Source: Blastobasis lacticolella (taxonomy: Eukaryota; Arthropoda; Insecta; Lepidoptera; Blastobasidae). Taken from it: DNA of 64,000 nucleotides. Shown here piece after piece: positions 1 through 12,330 of this stretch. Every line of letters starts with the position of its first letter. Position 1 is the stretch's first letter. The notes beneath the pieces were generated by a model. The model was not told where the DNA came from. It did not search any database and was given only the letters and a program-made list of their open reading frames with translations. The stretch is from assembly GCA_905147135.1 (NCBI GenBank), contig LR990054.1, positions 16,033,001-16,097,000 of the forward strand. Direction: 5' to 3'. Made by a program: the position numbers and the translations under genes.

Positions 1-25
1 GACCAATTGAACCACTCAGGTCGTA
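1..25 (-). repeat. SINE-G head, cut by window edge
   Basis: The bases match the 5' end of the tRNA-Gly-like SINE seen complete at 41423 and 51740. The rest of the copy would lie left of the window. Confidence 0.5.
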
Positions 26-1529
26 GTCTAAATTTTTGGCTCACAAGTGCTAAAACATTCAGTTAATACTAAACAGCAAGAGACGTGTTATCAGAACAGA
101 ACATCTCAGGCAAGAACAAGCTTGAAAATAGAAAACAACGGCGGATAAAATAATTACAGATGTAGATAAGAACCAATTGTCTAGGTATACCTATTATTAA
201 GCGGCTAACAAATTATCTTAACAACAAACAATGTTCATACTTCCTAATAGCATTGCTGGGTCTCAAACCGCTCTCCTTAGACTTTGGTTGCTTCGTAGAC
301 TTTTGTTGGAAGGAAATAGACGATATCGAAAGAGTAGGAGAGCCTATAATCGTGGTTCAATGCACCATTGGGACGACTCCCTGGGAACCTGTTTGGGACC
401 ATAAAACATGAGAACTCAAGTTTCGTAAGATGCTAAGAGACCTAATATTGTATACGAAATTGTTTTGAGGGAACAAGTTGTGAGGGAATGCGGAAAGCAT
501 TATATTTACAAGTTTTTATTTAACTTGCACTGTTCGTATGTAAGTTGTCTGTCAAAATTTGCATACCATTTTTCGACCATTTGTTGGTATCCGATTGACC
601 TAAAATTTTATATTCCTATATTTAACTTGGATGACAGTGCATTAATATCGTACCATGGAGCTAGTCTGATGATGGAGTCGGAAGGTGGTCATAGGAACTA
701 ATGAACGCAATAAAATAACCCCATCGTGTTTGGGCTATTTGGAATGGTTTTAATGGGTATGATCGACTATCCCGGGATCCTATTATTTTTCCGGGTTCTG
801 ATGTATACATTATGACATTTGGGAATAGTGTAGCTTACAGTTATTGAAAGAATTTACGAAATTGGTGGGGAAATGGGATTATCCTCAACACCCAAACTTA
901 TGAATAATAGTAATAAGTTTAGGTATAATTATTATATTCTCCTCGATTGAAATAACACTAGAGGACAAGACAATAGAGGTAAGGGAAAAAAAATAGGTAA
1001 TTTAAGATAAAGATATACAGCACACCTTTAAAAGCAATAAATACTACTTCCCTTTGCTTTACACTACAATCAACCTGTACCTATACGGATCTACAATAAT
1101 TCACAATTGATCAAGTTTGGCTGTCAATGATACACAGGTATTCAAAATATTTATATTTTTTTACTGTTTGCTCAAGGTCCGGTGTTTTGTGAACCACTCG
1201 CTGCGTCTCACATTATGAACCGTCCCATTGTTTCTCCGGAGAATAATACGTTCATTGGACAGTTCCGGGTTTTAATCATAAATTAAAACAAAAATCACAG
1301 ACGCTATTAAAATTTTACGGTCGCCAGCGTTTTCATTGAGAACTTTCCATTTTTTTTTTATTACAGGTGATTACTAACTTGAAACCTTTGCTACCATTGT
1401 TAACAATATTAAACCCATCTGTGGTTGGGAGTCGACAAACTGTGGGTAAAGCAAATTAGGTCGAGACTCTGTTTTCGTTGACAACAAATTAAAATTTGAC
1501 ATCTAAACATTACTATTTAAAATAATATC
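26..1529. other. No gene seen
   Basis: AT-rich sequence with only short open frames and no recognisable protein or repeat. Likely intergenic or intronic. Confidence 0.5.
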
Positions 1530-1735
1530 GTGTTTATGCCGGTGAGTAAGGTCTCCTGTGCTCCATGGGGTGGGGATTTGGGGAACCGTGGCTTTGGCAG
1601 TGGAAGGGCATTTGCCTTTTTCCTGCCAGAGCAACGTGTTATAGAGGTGTTGCTAATGTCCATACGCAGCGGTGAACACTTTCCAGCAGGTGACCTGTTT
1701 GCTTACCTAGAAAAAAAATCTAGTTGTCAGAAAAA
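1530..1735 (+). repeat. LINE-J-tailed repeat, first copy
   Basis: This is paralogous to 41139-41365. Both share a 5' half (around CTCCATGGGG and GGGGAACCGTGGCTTTGGCAG) and a 3' half ending in the LINE-J tail (ACTTTCCA, CAGGTG, A-run). This copy has lost part of the middle. It looks like a SINE-like chimera that borrowed a LINE 3' end. Confidence 0.55.
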
Positions 1736-2825
1736 TGAAAGTCATAGTGAGTAGACATATTTTGTAAGATTTGCGTTTTATTAAATTGTAATCAGCAACC
1801 ATAATTAAGGTTACTAATAAAAATGGCTCCATATTGGGACAGAACACATAGAAATTGTGCAAGACATCTCTGGCCGGTCGATCTAACTCCAATTAGCATT
1901 TTTCACCAAGGCCATCTGCAACTCAATTCAAAATTTCTTTATTGATTAGGACATTAAATATCTCTTTCAATCGTCAAAAAGGAGGGGGGTAGGAAAGTAG
2001 GAAGAAAACACACAGTGACACGCTGACCGCCCTATGGCCGTAGATAACGTATCCCTCGCCAACCACGACCGAACCATGCTCGACAATGCCAGGCAGAGCC
2101 GGAACGCTATATTATATTATATAGGTATGTCTAGTGTAACTAACCTGGCAACTGGCATCATGGCAAGACATCATCATCAAGATCTCTCAAACATGGAGAT
2201 TATGTCATTGCCTAAGTCTAGCAGGAGGCCCATATATTGAACAATGGGCGGGACGGTTCCATTCTGTTGATATAAAGACCGATGGCAGTTCAATGCTAGT
2301 ATAATTAACCTACTTAGCTAACCTGTACTAACCATTTCAATTCAGTACGTTAAAAACGTAAACAATTATAGTATTATGTTATCGAAGACGCGTACTTTGT
2401 TATGAGAATCAAAATTTTTAATTATGATAAGTTGTAAAGAAGATAAATGTTCATTATTAAATACCGGTGCGTCGGAAAATATTTTTGTATTGTTTGTATG
2501 AACACTGCGTGTAAAATGTAGCTGGTTTGATTGTGGTCTTTAAGACAATGCAGTAAGGTTGTAGATTCATCGCTGTCGTTGCTTGCATTGTGATCTGTGA
2601 GAAAATATAACTGAAAGAAAGTTTACTGTGTTGAGTGTGACCTTTATAACGAAACTATTCAAAAGATGCATGGTTAGTTAACTTCGTTAACCAAATCTCT
2701 TTTACGAAAACAGTTAACTGTGTTTTAGCATCCATTATCTCTAAGAACTAACTTACTGAGTCATTGCAGCTATAATCGATTGAATCAATGATAAAATCAT
2801 CTTTAGGTACATAACGGCGGAAAAC
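1736..2825. other. No gene seen
   Basis: Mostly AT-rich. A slightly GC-richer patch at about 2010-2240 has an open frame of 68 codons with no recognisable domain. Confidence 0.45.
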
Positions 2826-3180
2826 GTTGGTGGCCTAGTGGTAAAGGTATCCGGCTCGCAAGCGAGAGGTACCGGGTTCGATCCCACTGCCTCCATGTAC
2901 CAATGACTCTTTTCTGAGTTATGTACATTTGTTGAACACTAACCGATGCTCTTACGGCGAGGAACAATATTGTAACAAAACCTGCGCTGATGAATTCAAG
3001 TTACTGAATGTGTAACCATGATCCAATCTGGTCAGGTTCCCCTGGGAGCAGGCTCACGGGCGATAGATGGCAGTCGCTCCACTTTAATTACCAGATCTGC
3101 CAAATCCTGCATCATGATCTAGGCGGACCCCGAGCCCTCGTGCGCGAAAGCATAACCGGGACATTAACGCTAAAATGATG
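2826..3180 (+). repeat. SINE-T, near full length
   Basis: The tRNA-like head carries an A box (TGGCCTAGTGG) and a B box (GGTTCGATCCC), with an anticodon-like arm around CTCGCAAGCGAG. The body holds the family hallmarks ACCAATGACTCTTTT, CCATGATCCAATCTGGTCAG and CGGGACATTAACGC, and it ends at ATGATGA. Pol III transcription from the internal A/B boxes is known for tRNA-derived SINEs. Confidence 0.85.
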
Positions 3181-5622
3181 ACTTATCAAAATTTGCTTGC
3201 ATTTCTAGTTTGCGCTTACCAGTCCTTGGCTTCAGATCAATTAGAGCCCAATGAACCTCAATTCGTAAGTTACAATGATCCAGTTACTCAATGTCGGTAT
3301 GCTCCTAATCTTTTGTTTACTCTCGCCTCTACTGTTATAAGTAAAAAACTCTTGATTCTTTGATCACGACTTTGGCACGAGGCAGTCGTTAGGCAAAAAC
3401 ATGCCTTGTTCCCTGCTAATAAGAGCCAATAATAAATCACGTAGATGAGTTTACGGTTAACGCAAGCGGTACTTTTAGCTTTTATTTTAACTTCTGTATT
3501 TGTACAGTCGAGGACAAAAGTTGTCTTTATTGGGATCGATTAATAATGTTTTTTTTTGTTTCAGGTGAGTTATGCGGGGTCTAACATAGTTTACAGGTAA
3601 CTTAAGGTGATTATTTAGGCTACCTAAGTATCCATACGAGTATTAGATAGGTGGGTATAATGAGAAAAAGTTCATATGTTTGTAAGCCTTGAGAGGCATC
3701 CTAACAAATTGGCGATAGAACTCACCATCCCGGATGATATGAGACGTTTGAAGAGACGTAAAATAATGGAAATCGACGACAGTTTGATTAACTGATGAGG
3801 CGTTACCATTGGGGAATGTTCACAGCATGCTTCTTGTCTTTTTACTCATCTGCTCATAGTCCTAAGACTGATTGCAAGTTATAGAGAAAAAAAAATTATG
3901 TAAGTTAGTGAATTTGTATGTTGGGGTAATATCTCTAAATGCTGAACCGATTTTGAAAAATCTTTCACTAACAGGAAGTCTAGTAAGGGGGGCTGCTAAT
4001 GGGTAATGTTATAAAACAAATTCGGCTGGCACAACTGTCAATCTGTTTGAACGCGGAATCTAATAATTCTCAAATAATCTTATTAAACTTGCTTAAAAGC
4101 AAGTCGCTAAGGTAAGCAAAAATCGTGCGTTCTTTTATATTCTATATAAAACTATCACATACCTTTACACAACACAAGGTTATATTTCTTTGTCAACATA
4201 AAACAAATAAGCTCAAACACGATTTATCGTGTACCTTCTTTAGGAGTTTATACAGCCGTATTCCGTCTTCATCATCAGATGAGCTCGGTGGTTCCATTGC
4301 ATTGTCACCTAAACAAGTAAGCTACATAAAACCTTGTAAAATATAATATACCTGTTAATGGTATGCATATCAGCCACATATCTTTGGTGTTGGTGTGTCT
4401 TAATAAACAAAGAAAATTAAAAATTAAATATTGACATGTTGTTTAAGTAGGTACTGTATAGATTAAAATATACCTAACCATTCAAAATTAACATCAACCA
4501 ACAAAATGGATGAGCGTCTATCTAAAATGTAAGTATTCTAATGTTGTAATTTTTGCTGGCCTAAAAATTACAACTCTTTACCTCTCTGAACCTATCTAAC
4601 TCAAATCTTACAAAAAAACTTTCAAGTGTATTACGCAAGCTTCCGTGAAATAGTTCATTATATTTGAGTAGATACCTAATCAAACTTGTTGTGGACACGA
4701 GTCACTTCACAAGTAAGATAACTGAAGCACTCTTGTGCAACAGTATTATCGTAATTTACCGTAATAATCCACTAAGTACATACAATTTCCGGTTTTACAA
4801 AACGCGTCTTGACCGGAAATTCATTTCTAAACAGGTTCCTTCTAAAATATATTTCTTCGTTCATGATAATCGGCCAGCGACACATTTTCGAACATCAAAC
4901 GTGGAATGGGAACTAAATTAAAATGGAAAATGTTTACGGAAATGAATTTATGAAATACTATGATATAATATAATATTCGACATAGAGATCAAATATGTGT
5001 ATGTGTGCATCACACTAAAATATGTAAGTATTTACGAAAATAGGTTACAGACAAATCCAAAAATATCATCATGTTTTTTATCACACGCATGAGACATTTC
5101 ATATCCCACTCCTTACTTTTTGCTAAAGACTCGTCACGAGACAAATTCACGAATGAACTAGAAACCTAAAGCGAGTACAGTCGCGATGAAAAGTCGCGAG
5201 TACCATTCGTCTATCTGGTTCAAAATTTGCAAATCAAATGAAATCTATTAAGAATCGCAATAAGTATTTGCCGAAGCGTAAAATTATGTAACTTTGATTT
5301 ATTGAATGCGTAATGGTACAGTGAAATCCGCTCTTTTATAAACAAATACACGAGTACGCAGATTAGAGAAAGTTGAGGTTGAATTTTAATTGTTTGCAAT
5401 GCAAACAATGTGTTTACGTTTCCTTTCAACTATCTCGGTATCACGTAGGTACGTAATACGTGTAATAGGTAGGTACTTACTGTTACGTGTTGGACACCAT
5501 AAAAATTAGTGATGCACTACACGAGTATCGTGGTGAATAGATAAGATAAACTGTACATATAGCTTACTTCTAATACTAATTCCTCACGCTTGATTAACTA
5601 GTGTCAGAATTATTCATTGGAC
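3181..5622. other. No gene seen; weak Helitron-like trace
   Basis: AT-rich with short open frames only. At about 3930-3990 the phrase around GAACCGATTTTGAAAAAT and CTTTCAC resembles the Lep1-like Helitron body at 40657, too degraded to delimit. Confidence 0.4.
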
Positions 5623-5868
5623 TACAGCCAAAAAAAAAACATAGATGCGATAATGTCCCGGTTATGCTCTCGCGCACGAGGGCCCGGGGTCCGCGTTGAC
5701 CATGATCCAGGATTAGGCAGATCAGGTAATTACAGTGGAGCGACTGCCATCTGACTTCCGTGACCCTGCTACCAGGGGAACCTGACCAGATTGGATCATG
5801 GTTACACATTCAGTCGCCTGAATGTGCAGGTTTCATCACTATATTTTCCCTCATTGTAAGAGCATCGC
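5623..5868 (-). repeat. SINE-T, 5'-truncated
   Basis: The 3' two-thirds of SINE-T in antisense orientation; the tRNA-like head is absent. It is flanked by an exact 11-bp direct repeat, ATTCATTGGAC, at 5612-5622 and 5869-5879. That is the signature of target-primed reverse transcription with early termination. Confidence 0.85.
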
Positions 5869-5879
5869 ATTCATTGGAC

Positions 5880-7065
5880 AAAAAGAGACAACAAGTTTAG
5901 CGAAGTCGCCGAAATGTAATAGCTAACGTAGAGGAAGCTAACCCGCTGGCCAGCCTTCCATACTGCACTAAATACAGTCCCACAAATCGGTGTGTAGTAC
6001 CCAGTCATTCCAATAGTTTCGCAATCCACAATAAGCGTGGTTGCGCGGATTGTCGTAAAAACGTCTTAAAACGCCACTGTCATGAAAAGTAGATCACATA
6101 ACGATCACTTAACCAGCTACCAGTCAACTGACGTAAGGCCGTTTTTGTAGGCGCTTTCTCTCGCTACCGACATTATTGTGCGATGCTAGCTCTATGGAGG
6201 CTCTCATTATTGTTATTTTTAATTATGATGTTGGCAAACACTGTTGTTGTGGTGCCAATGACGACGCGGACCATGACAGAACAGTTAGGTTAGAAACATC
6301 TATTCTACGTGTATTGTTTATCAAGTTTAGTGTCGATGATGAAGATGCAATGCAAACCAATGTCTTTGTAAGTTCTATAAAGCTGATTATAGACGTATGT
6401 GATGTAATTTTGCTATGGTTCGTTAACACAAAAAGTTGTTGGTTCTGTTTGGTTTACGTAGATAATTAATTCATAAAAGTTTACACCAGCTCACAACTCA
6501 CATTAGCTTTTTAAGTTAAAACGTATTTACGTAAACGTAAATAATATAAAAATAGCTAATAAAGACTGAAAGTAATAAACAAGCACAATGTTGTGAGGAA
6601 GATACAGGTGGGTTTATAATACAAAATTTAGTTTGATTTAAACTTTAAAACAGGTGATTTGGTCCTACCCAAGAGTTGACAAGAGTACTACATAATGAAT
6701 TAATTAATGAATAACACTTTATTGCACATTTAAAAGTATACAATGGGTAACTAAATAACTATTCTCCTCGACTGTACCTTAAGCTTACATGAGTAAGCTA
6801 GCCCAAAATCTGGATGTTTATTTAGTTGACCACACCTAATGGACATGGCAGCAGACCACGCTGACGTGCCAGGCACTCGAGTACCCCCGTTGAATCACAA
6901 TTGTTTTGAAACGTTGCCAATATCCGAGATACGAGAGACTCATTCATGGAGAGCCAGTGAGTGAGATTCGTGGAAGTGAATTTTTTAACAGATTTCACAC
7001 GGTTCTTTGGAGGTTGAGTTTGTTTATTTTATAAGTATTCGTGTGGTAACAAGGGGGTTATCATT
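5880..7065. other. No gene seen
   Basis: Includes a 97-codon open frame at 6176-6469 (+) with no domain, codon or splice support. Near 6713-6740 is an antisense AATAAA-type phrase (CTTTATTGCACA), also seen near 23220 and 52290. It may be a retroelement 3' end. Confidence 0.4.
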
Positions 7066-7200
7066 ATGTTTTATCATGATCATCATCATTTGCCTATACT
7101 AGTCCACTGCTGGACATATAACTTCCCTAATGAGTCCTCGGCTTGCCGCGTCCAGTATCCACTCGCAGCCTTTCGCAAATCGTCTCTCCATCTAGCCGGA
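7066..7200 (-). pseudogene. RTE LINE ORF C-terminus and tail
   Basis: On the minus strand about 38 codons read RWRDDLRKAASGYW, then a run ending LYVQQWTSIGK and a stop, followed at once by TGATGATGAT. The RW-DD-L-K-A and YVQQWT pattern is the typical end of RTE-clade LINE reverse transcriptases (family knowledge). This is a 5'-truncated, dead insertion whose GAT-rich tail matches the SINE-T tail. Confidence 0.75.
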
Positions 7201-7503
7201 TTTATTACGTTTACTCGTTGGATATTTTTTTTAATAGCAAGTTTACACTACGATTAAAAGACGGTCATATTGTGTCCCTAAGCAGCTGTGATAATCGATT
7301 ATGTAATTCGTTTAAATTGTTTAAGGGCTGGCCGAAGTGGTAGAGCTCATCAGTTTTTTCTTTTGAATAGGCTATCCTGTCAATTAAAAATTGTAGGATT
7401 ACAAGGGTACGGATGTAGTACATATATGTAGGTATACCTAGGTAGTTATTTTTTATTTATTTATTTAAACTTCATGAATTGTTACGTTCAGTTATCTACT
7501 TTA

Positions 7504-7703
7504 AGGCCTTGCCACATACAAAGCTCGGCGCGAGCGCGGCGTGAGCGCGGTGCGATATTTGCTAGGCAACCATCGCGCGGCGCGTTATTTGCTAGGCAAC
7601 CATCGCGCGGCGCGATGGTTGCCTAGCAACTATCGCGCCGCGCGATGGTTGCCTAGCAAATAACGCGCCGCGCTCGCGCCGAGCTTTCTATGTGGCAAGG
7701 CCT
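7504..7703. mobile_element. GC-rich palindromic MITE, 4 internal units
   Basis: A 200-bp near-perfect inverted repeat starting AGGCCTTGCCACATA and ending with its complement, flanked by TTA on both sides (7501-7503, 7704-7706). It is very CpG-rich in AT-rich surroundings. It carries four GTTGCCTAGCAA-type sites at 7558, 7588, 7618 and 7648, exactly 30 bp apart. A relative at 60156-60325 has one unit fewer. A 3-bp TTA duplication fits PIF/Harbinger-type MITEs, but no transposase is present to prove it. Confidence 0.8.
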
Positions 7704-7989
7704 TTAAAGTCAATAAAACCATAATTATTCCTAGTCACGCATTAATAAATCACAAAACAGATTGTCTATCCGCACGTACAATTACAAAAACAGTAAGATT
7801 ACTCATCTTAGGTTTAGCAACTCAGTGACTCAGTAGTATAAGTAGTCACTTTGACCGAAGGTCACCTTATGGTACCTACTGCAAAAAATATAATCAACTG
7901 GCCTTATCATTCGCTGTCGCAATAAAATTATAATATTTAATTTATCTTATTGCTTGAAATTAAGTTTAATTATTATTGTTATAAGTAAT

Positions 7990-8335
7990 CATCTTGGCGT
8001 TAATGTCCCAGTTGTGCTCTCGCGCACGAGGGCCCGGAGTACGCCTTGACCATAAGCCAGGATTTGGCAGATCTGATAATTACAGTTGAGTAACTGCCAT
8101 CTGACCTTCGTGACCATGCTACCAGGGGAACATGTCCACATTGGATCATGATTACATATTCAGTCGCCTGTGCAGGTTTCATCACGTTGTTTTCCCTCAC
8201 CGTAAGAGCATCGGTTAGCATTCAACTAATATACATAACTCAAAAGAGTCATTGGTACATGGCCGCAGCGGGATTCAAACCCGGTACGTCTCGCTTACGA
8301 GTCGGATACCCTAACCACTCGGCAACCGACGCTCC
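7990..8335 (-). repeat. SINE-T, full length
   Basis: Complete antisense copy from CTTGGCGTTAATGTCCC through to the tRNA-like head with B-box complement (GGGATTCAAACCC) and the CCACTCGGCAACCGACGC end. The flanks share TTATTGTTAT, a plausible target duplication with some divergence. Confidence 0.85.
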
Positions 8336-10324
8336 ATCATTTCTTATTGTTATTATAATCATTCAACGTTACTTTCAACACTTATTTTAGCTATGTAGGT
8401 ACATAAAATAAACGAAAGTCGTTTCGTTCAGTTATAGGGGACTACGTCTAAATATGGTTTAATGCCGTTTATTAATCCCATATGGTTGGTGGAAGTTTTA
8501 TGAGCCATTAATGAACACTTCGTACGGACTCCAAGTATATTGGGAAGTAGGTGGGGCTCGTTTCCTTTCCAGTATAGGTAATATCGACCAATACATTTCT
8601 ATTTTATCGTAGAGAGGCTTTAATAGTCACTGTCGCTGTTGCCTTATTTGTAATTGTTGTGTGTAATAGAGTGTTTATCTAAGGTATCTCTTTTCCATAA
8701 CACCTGAAATTTCTTTCTTCCTTTTGAGGTCCAGTCTATCTATGTATGATAACATGTATTCGCACTTTGGGTACAGAATACATGTGCTTCAATTTATATT
8801 TATTTTCGTTGGCTATACACTCTTCCCTATCATCGAGATCTGAGCGGCCCATCTCCGGCTTCTGACAGGGCCCGTTTTCCTTCTCATTCCCTTACCTTTC
8901 ACCCGGTCCTCAGCATCTTCTCGCAACTCACACTACTCCTAGTTAGTCACAAACTAAACAGGTAAATACATGTATGATGCATGTGTTTTTATGTACAGTG
9001 CACAACAAAGCTAAACGCAGCAATCTCGCAGTTTTGGTTTTAGCGCACCGCAGTACGGCTCGTATCCGGGGCGTTTGCGCCGGCGCACGTTTCGTTGTAC
9101 TAAATATATACCGCAGGGCATTAACCCCGTCCCGATACTAGGCTAAGTATAGGCTAGTCCACTAATGGGTGTTTCTCTTAATTCGTACCTGTAATAAGGT
9201 ATTGTTAGTGCCTAATAATGTTGTTAAGTATGGTAAATCGAGAGGTTGGTCAGTAGATTTCGTGGACTGGATATGGACGGGTTTCGGATGATGACGATAA
9301 TGATCTCTGAGATGATGATGTCTCTCTTTTATCGACAAACTGATGACTGTTTAATTTCCTATCTATCAGATAGTATAGTTTTGGGCTAAACAGAGATAAG
9401 CAGAGATATTAAGCTACTGGGCACAAGCTCGAACACCTCAGAAGAAACTCCTAACAGATGGGTGTTAAAACAAACGCGAAGTAGATGAAGCTTGAAAGTA
9501 TGACGAATGTGCCCCAGATATGGTTGGGGGCTCTATTCTCGACGTCATTGCCAACTATTACCTATAACCTGGAATAAATTTCCATTTGGGTAGCTAATTC
9601 TAATTTCAAGAAGAGAGTCAATTGACGGATCCAAATTGGATCGGCAACTTTCGCGATTGCAGATTTGCGGGAATGATCTTCTCGTCCAAAATACCTCAAT
9701 GGACTCCGGTAATCCTGAGGAGACGATGGCTCAGGTTTCAAGCATTACCTAGTTCGCTAGATCAGCAAAACCAGCCAGGTAGATAAGATCGTCCCACGGC
9801 AAAACATAAAAAGTTTAAATTAGCTACTCAAGAAATTGTATGACATTTGACTTCAGAAAACGGACCCATAACCAGGCTATGGTGGCATTAAGCGGGCGTT
9901 CACACCAACAATTGACAAACCCGCGGTTAAGGGCCTGGACAAATTGCCGGTTAACCCCTGCCACTTTAATTGGAAGTTAATTCTAAGTTAAGTGGCGCAA
10001 TCGGCCCGCTGCCCTTCTCGAGTTGGCATTTACCGGATTGTTCATTGCGACGCACGCGGCTCTAGGGAATTGTGGTATAACTCTGCTTGTTACACTAAAG
10101 TAGTGCCTGGTAATAATGACTCAGGAAGGCGACTGGCTAAGGGTCTACACGTACTCGTATCTGCGGAAGAACAGTTTGGATGTACTCAATCGGTGTGTTG
10201 GCGGGCAGTTGGATCTACTCATAATTCTAGAAGTAAATGTATTCTGTTCTGATCGCTGGACCGAGCAACTTAGAAATTTTACTCATAGTGAGGTTTCTTA
10301 AAAAAAAGTACAGCAAGGAAACTA
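8336..10324. other. No gene seen
   Basis: Locally GC-richer at about 8825-8935 and 9010-9120, with no readable product. The frame at 9992-10252 has no recognisable domain. Confidence 0.4.
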
Positions 10325-10625
10325 GAAATTGCCAAAGAAGGGGGATGGAGGTAGGGTAGTACGCATTTACGAGGAAGTACAAAACCTGCCTACAGGCAGA
10401 GCAGAATACATAGCTCACAGAACAGATATGGCCGATGGGGCAGTAAATTTCTTTAGTGGCGACCACGTACCGGAAGACGCAGCGTGGGTAGGCCTCCCAC
10501 AAGGTGGCTCGATGACCTATTGAACCTATGAAGGTTGCAGAGGTACCGGCTGGCTGCGCGGGATCTTGAAGATCCCAAAGCTTGGAGTTAATTTCAAAAT
10601 AATGTATTTCCTAACTATCGTTAGT
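10325..10625 (+). pseudogene. RTE LINE ORF C-terminal fragment
   Basis: In one frame the + strand reads GRWGSKFL, stop, then WRPRTGRRSVGRPPTRWLDD. This is the hallmark C-terminal stretch of RTE-type reverse transcriptases. Further on, LAARDLEDPKAWS continues the motif after another stop. At least two nonsense changes make it dead. Confidence 0.8.
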
Positions 10626-10633
10626 ATCATTCT

Positions 10634-10690
10634 CATCTTGGCGTTATGTCCCGGTTGCACCCCTGCGCAGCACGCGAGGGCCCAGGGTAC
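10634..10690 (-). repeat. SINE-T 3'-end fragment (possible)
   Basis: CATCTTGGCGTTATGTCCCG and a following CGAGGGCCCAGGGT match the SINE-T 3' end in antisense. The sequence after that does not follow the family. A diverged direct repeat (TTTCCTAAC) lies at about 10608 and 10807. Confidence 0.45.
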
Positions 10691-11103
10691 GTCTTCCTGC
10701 ATTTCCTGGCCCACCACGCTCAGTCTTCGGCATCCTTGGTGGCGAACTTATTGGCACGCATATCATTCTTGACAACGTCAAGCCATTGCTTCTGGGGCTG
10801 GCCTCTAATTTCCTAACCATAGTTAGCATAGCACCTACTACTTTATTCATTCCATTCCATTACTTAGGTAACAAACAAGTTAGAGTAGGCACTCAACAAT
10901 TACATGTCATTTCACATATTTATTCCCGCTTCAAATTACAATTGTTGCACAATTCACAACAAAACAATGTGTAGTTTTGCTTGTAACTAGAATTCACATA
11001 GGTGGCCCATTTGATTACGCAAATAGGCGGCGATCATCTAAGCCTGTGACAATCGGATCGTTTCATTTAACTTTCGTTGTTTGCTGGTTTAATTTTATTC
11101 GTG

Positions 11104-11372
11104 TTTATTTTATGGGGTTCGTCTAAGATGCCGGCGACATAACGTGGTCTCCCCGCACGATTGGGGTGTGTAATGAGCTCCCAGTCACAGTGTTTCCTTT
11201 GGACTATGACATGGGATCGTTCAAGACGTATGTTAGAGGTCTCTTCAGAGGCGGGCAACGCTTTAGTAATGCCCTTGGTGTTTCTGATGCCCATAGGCGG
11301 TTTTGCACTTTCCATCCGGTGGCCCGCTTGCCTGTTTGTCTGCCGTATAACATAAAAAAACAATTTTTTCCC
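11104..11372 (+). pseudogene. LINE-J ORF2 C-terminus and 3'UTR
   Basis: The frame reads NELPVTVFPLDYDMGSFK then YVRGLFRGGQR. This is the W-N-L-P / V-F-P / Y-(N/D)-M / F-K pattern that ends Jockey/CR1-like LINE ORF2 proteins. The 3'UTR follows with CATAGGCGG, CTTTCCATC and GGTGGCCCGCTTGCCTG, then ATAACATAAAAAAA. It is 5'-truncated. Confidence 0.75.
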
Positions 11373-12083
11373 ATATAAGCTTAGAGTTCTGCCATATAAA
11401 CTTAGACTACACTGCATGCAGATAACACAGCTGCGCCCCTTAAATTACAAAGTCCTGGACAACGGTCATCACCTGGTGTGGCTCACCCGAACAAAAAAAA
11501 CTATAAACGCAACGAAAACGATACCGTCCTTACGACAACGATCGCCCCACAGACAGGCATAAATAGTTTTTGTCACATTAAATTCCTCTCTTAGTTTGCG
11601 AAGCTGTGCAAATGTCCAACGTAATTCGATGCGTGCGCCTGCGCAGGGGCACAGCGATAAGTACAGTCAACTGTCTAACGACCTACCCAAAACCAGCACA
11701 AGAAAAGCTACCATCTCTAAAGACGCGCATAGCAATGTTAACTCCTTTTATACTGGTTTAGGGTAGAGTTTCTTCAGTCTTACTACATGGTTGGATTGAC
11801 AGTAAGCTTGCAGTAAACTAACGAACGCAACTACTGTAATTACGATTAAGTACCCACTGTATCAGTTACGCGTAAATTGAATTTTGTGTCATTGCTACAT
11901 ACATACATACATATTAAAGAAGGGATAGCTTTATTTGTTTACTACTTTTTAACGGGAGCACGTCAAAAGCTGGTCGACCATCGTTCAAAGACCATGTCGT
12001 GCTCTAGTGATGAGCGCACTCACGCCCATATCCCGTAGGGGTAGGCAGAGTATATCGAGGGCCCCACCTCTTTTGCCTCTTCC
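11373..12083. other. No gene seen
   Basis: Unique-looking sequence with a short CATA microsatellite (about 11897-11912). The phrase TATCCCGTAGGGGTAGGCAG near 12030 resembles interspersed sequence common in Lepidoptera, not resolved here. Confidence 0.4.
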
Positions 12084-12095
12084 ACATTCATACAT

Positions 12096-12330
12096 CATCA
12101 TCACAGCTCATAACAGTCCTCTGCAGGACTTAGGGCCTCTCCCAGGAAAGGGGAAGTTATTGCCATAATCTCCACGCTTGGCAGGCGGGTTGGAGATCGC
12201 AGTGTTATAAATATAACAATGAAAAACGCTGCTGCCTATTTTCCAGCCTACGGAGAGTCTAGATCTTTTGCCTCGAAAACATTAGTCGCCTTGTACGAAA
12301 CCCACGAGTGTAAGGGGTTGGCGCTATTCT
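12096..12330 (-). mobile_element. RTE-B nonautonomous element
   Basis: Flanked by an exact 12-bp direct repeat, ACATTCATACAT (12084-12095 and 12331-12342). In the sense (minus) direction it ends GCAGAGGACTGTTATGAGC then TGTGATGATGATG, resembling the RTE 3' end (QQWT codons) plus a (GAT)n tail. Paralogues lie at 40278, 43867, 52332 and 59781. The variable-length target duplications indicate retrotransposition in trans by an RTE LINE (inference). Confidence 0.8.

Noticed and set aside
2826..2900. Functional tRNA gene
   Set aside because: The tRNA-like head lacks a complete cloverleaf and continues into the SINE-T body. The same holds for the other SINE-T and SINE-G heads.
6176..6469. 97-codon open frame as a gene
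   Set aside because: No domain, no splice or promoter support, and an equally long frame lies on the opposite strand. Chance is sufficient.
11067..11417. 116-codon minus-strand frame
   Set aside because: It is the antisense of the LINE-J ORF2 end and 3'UTR at 11104-11372.
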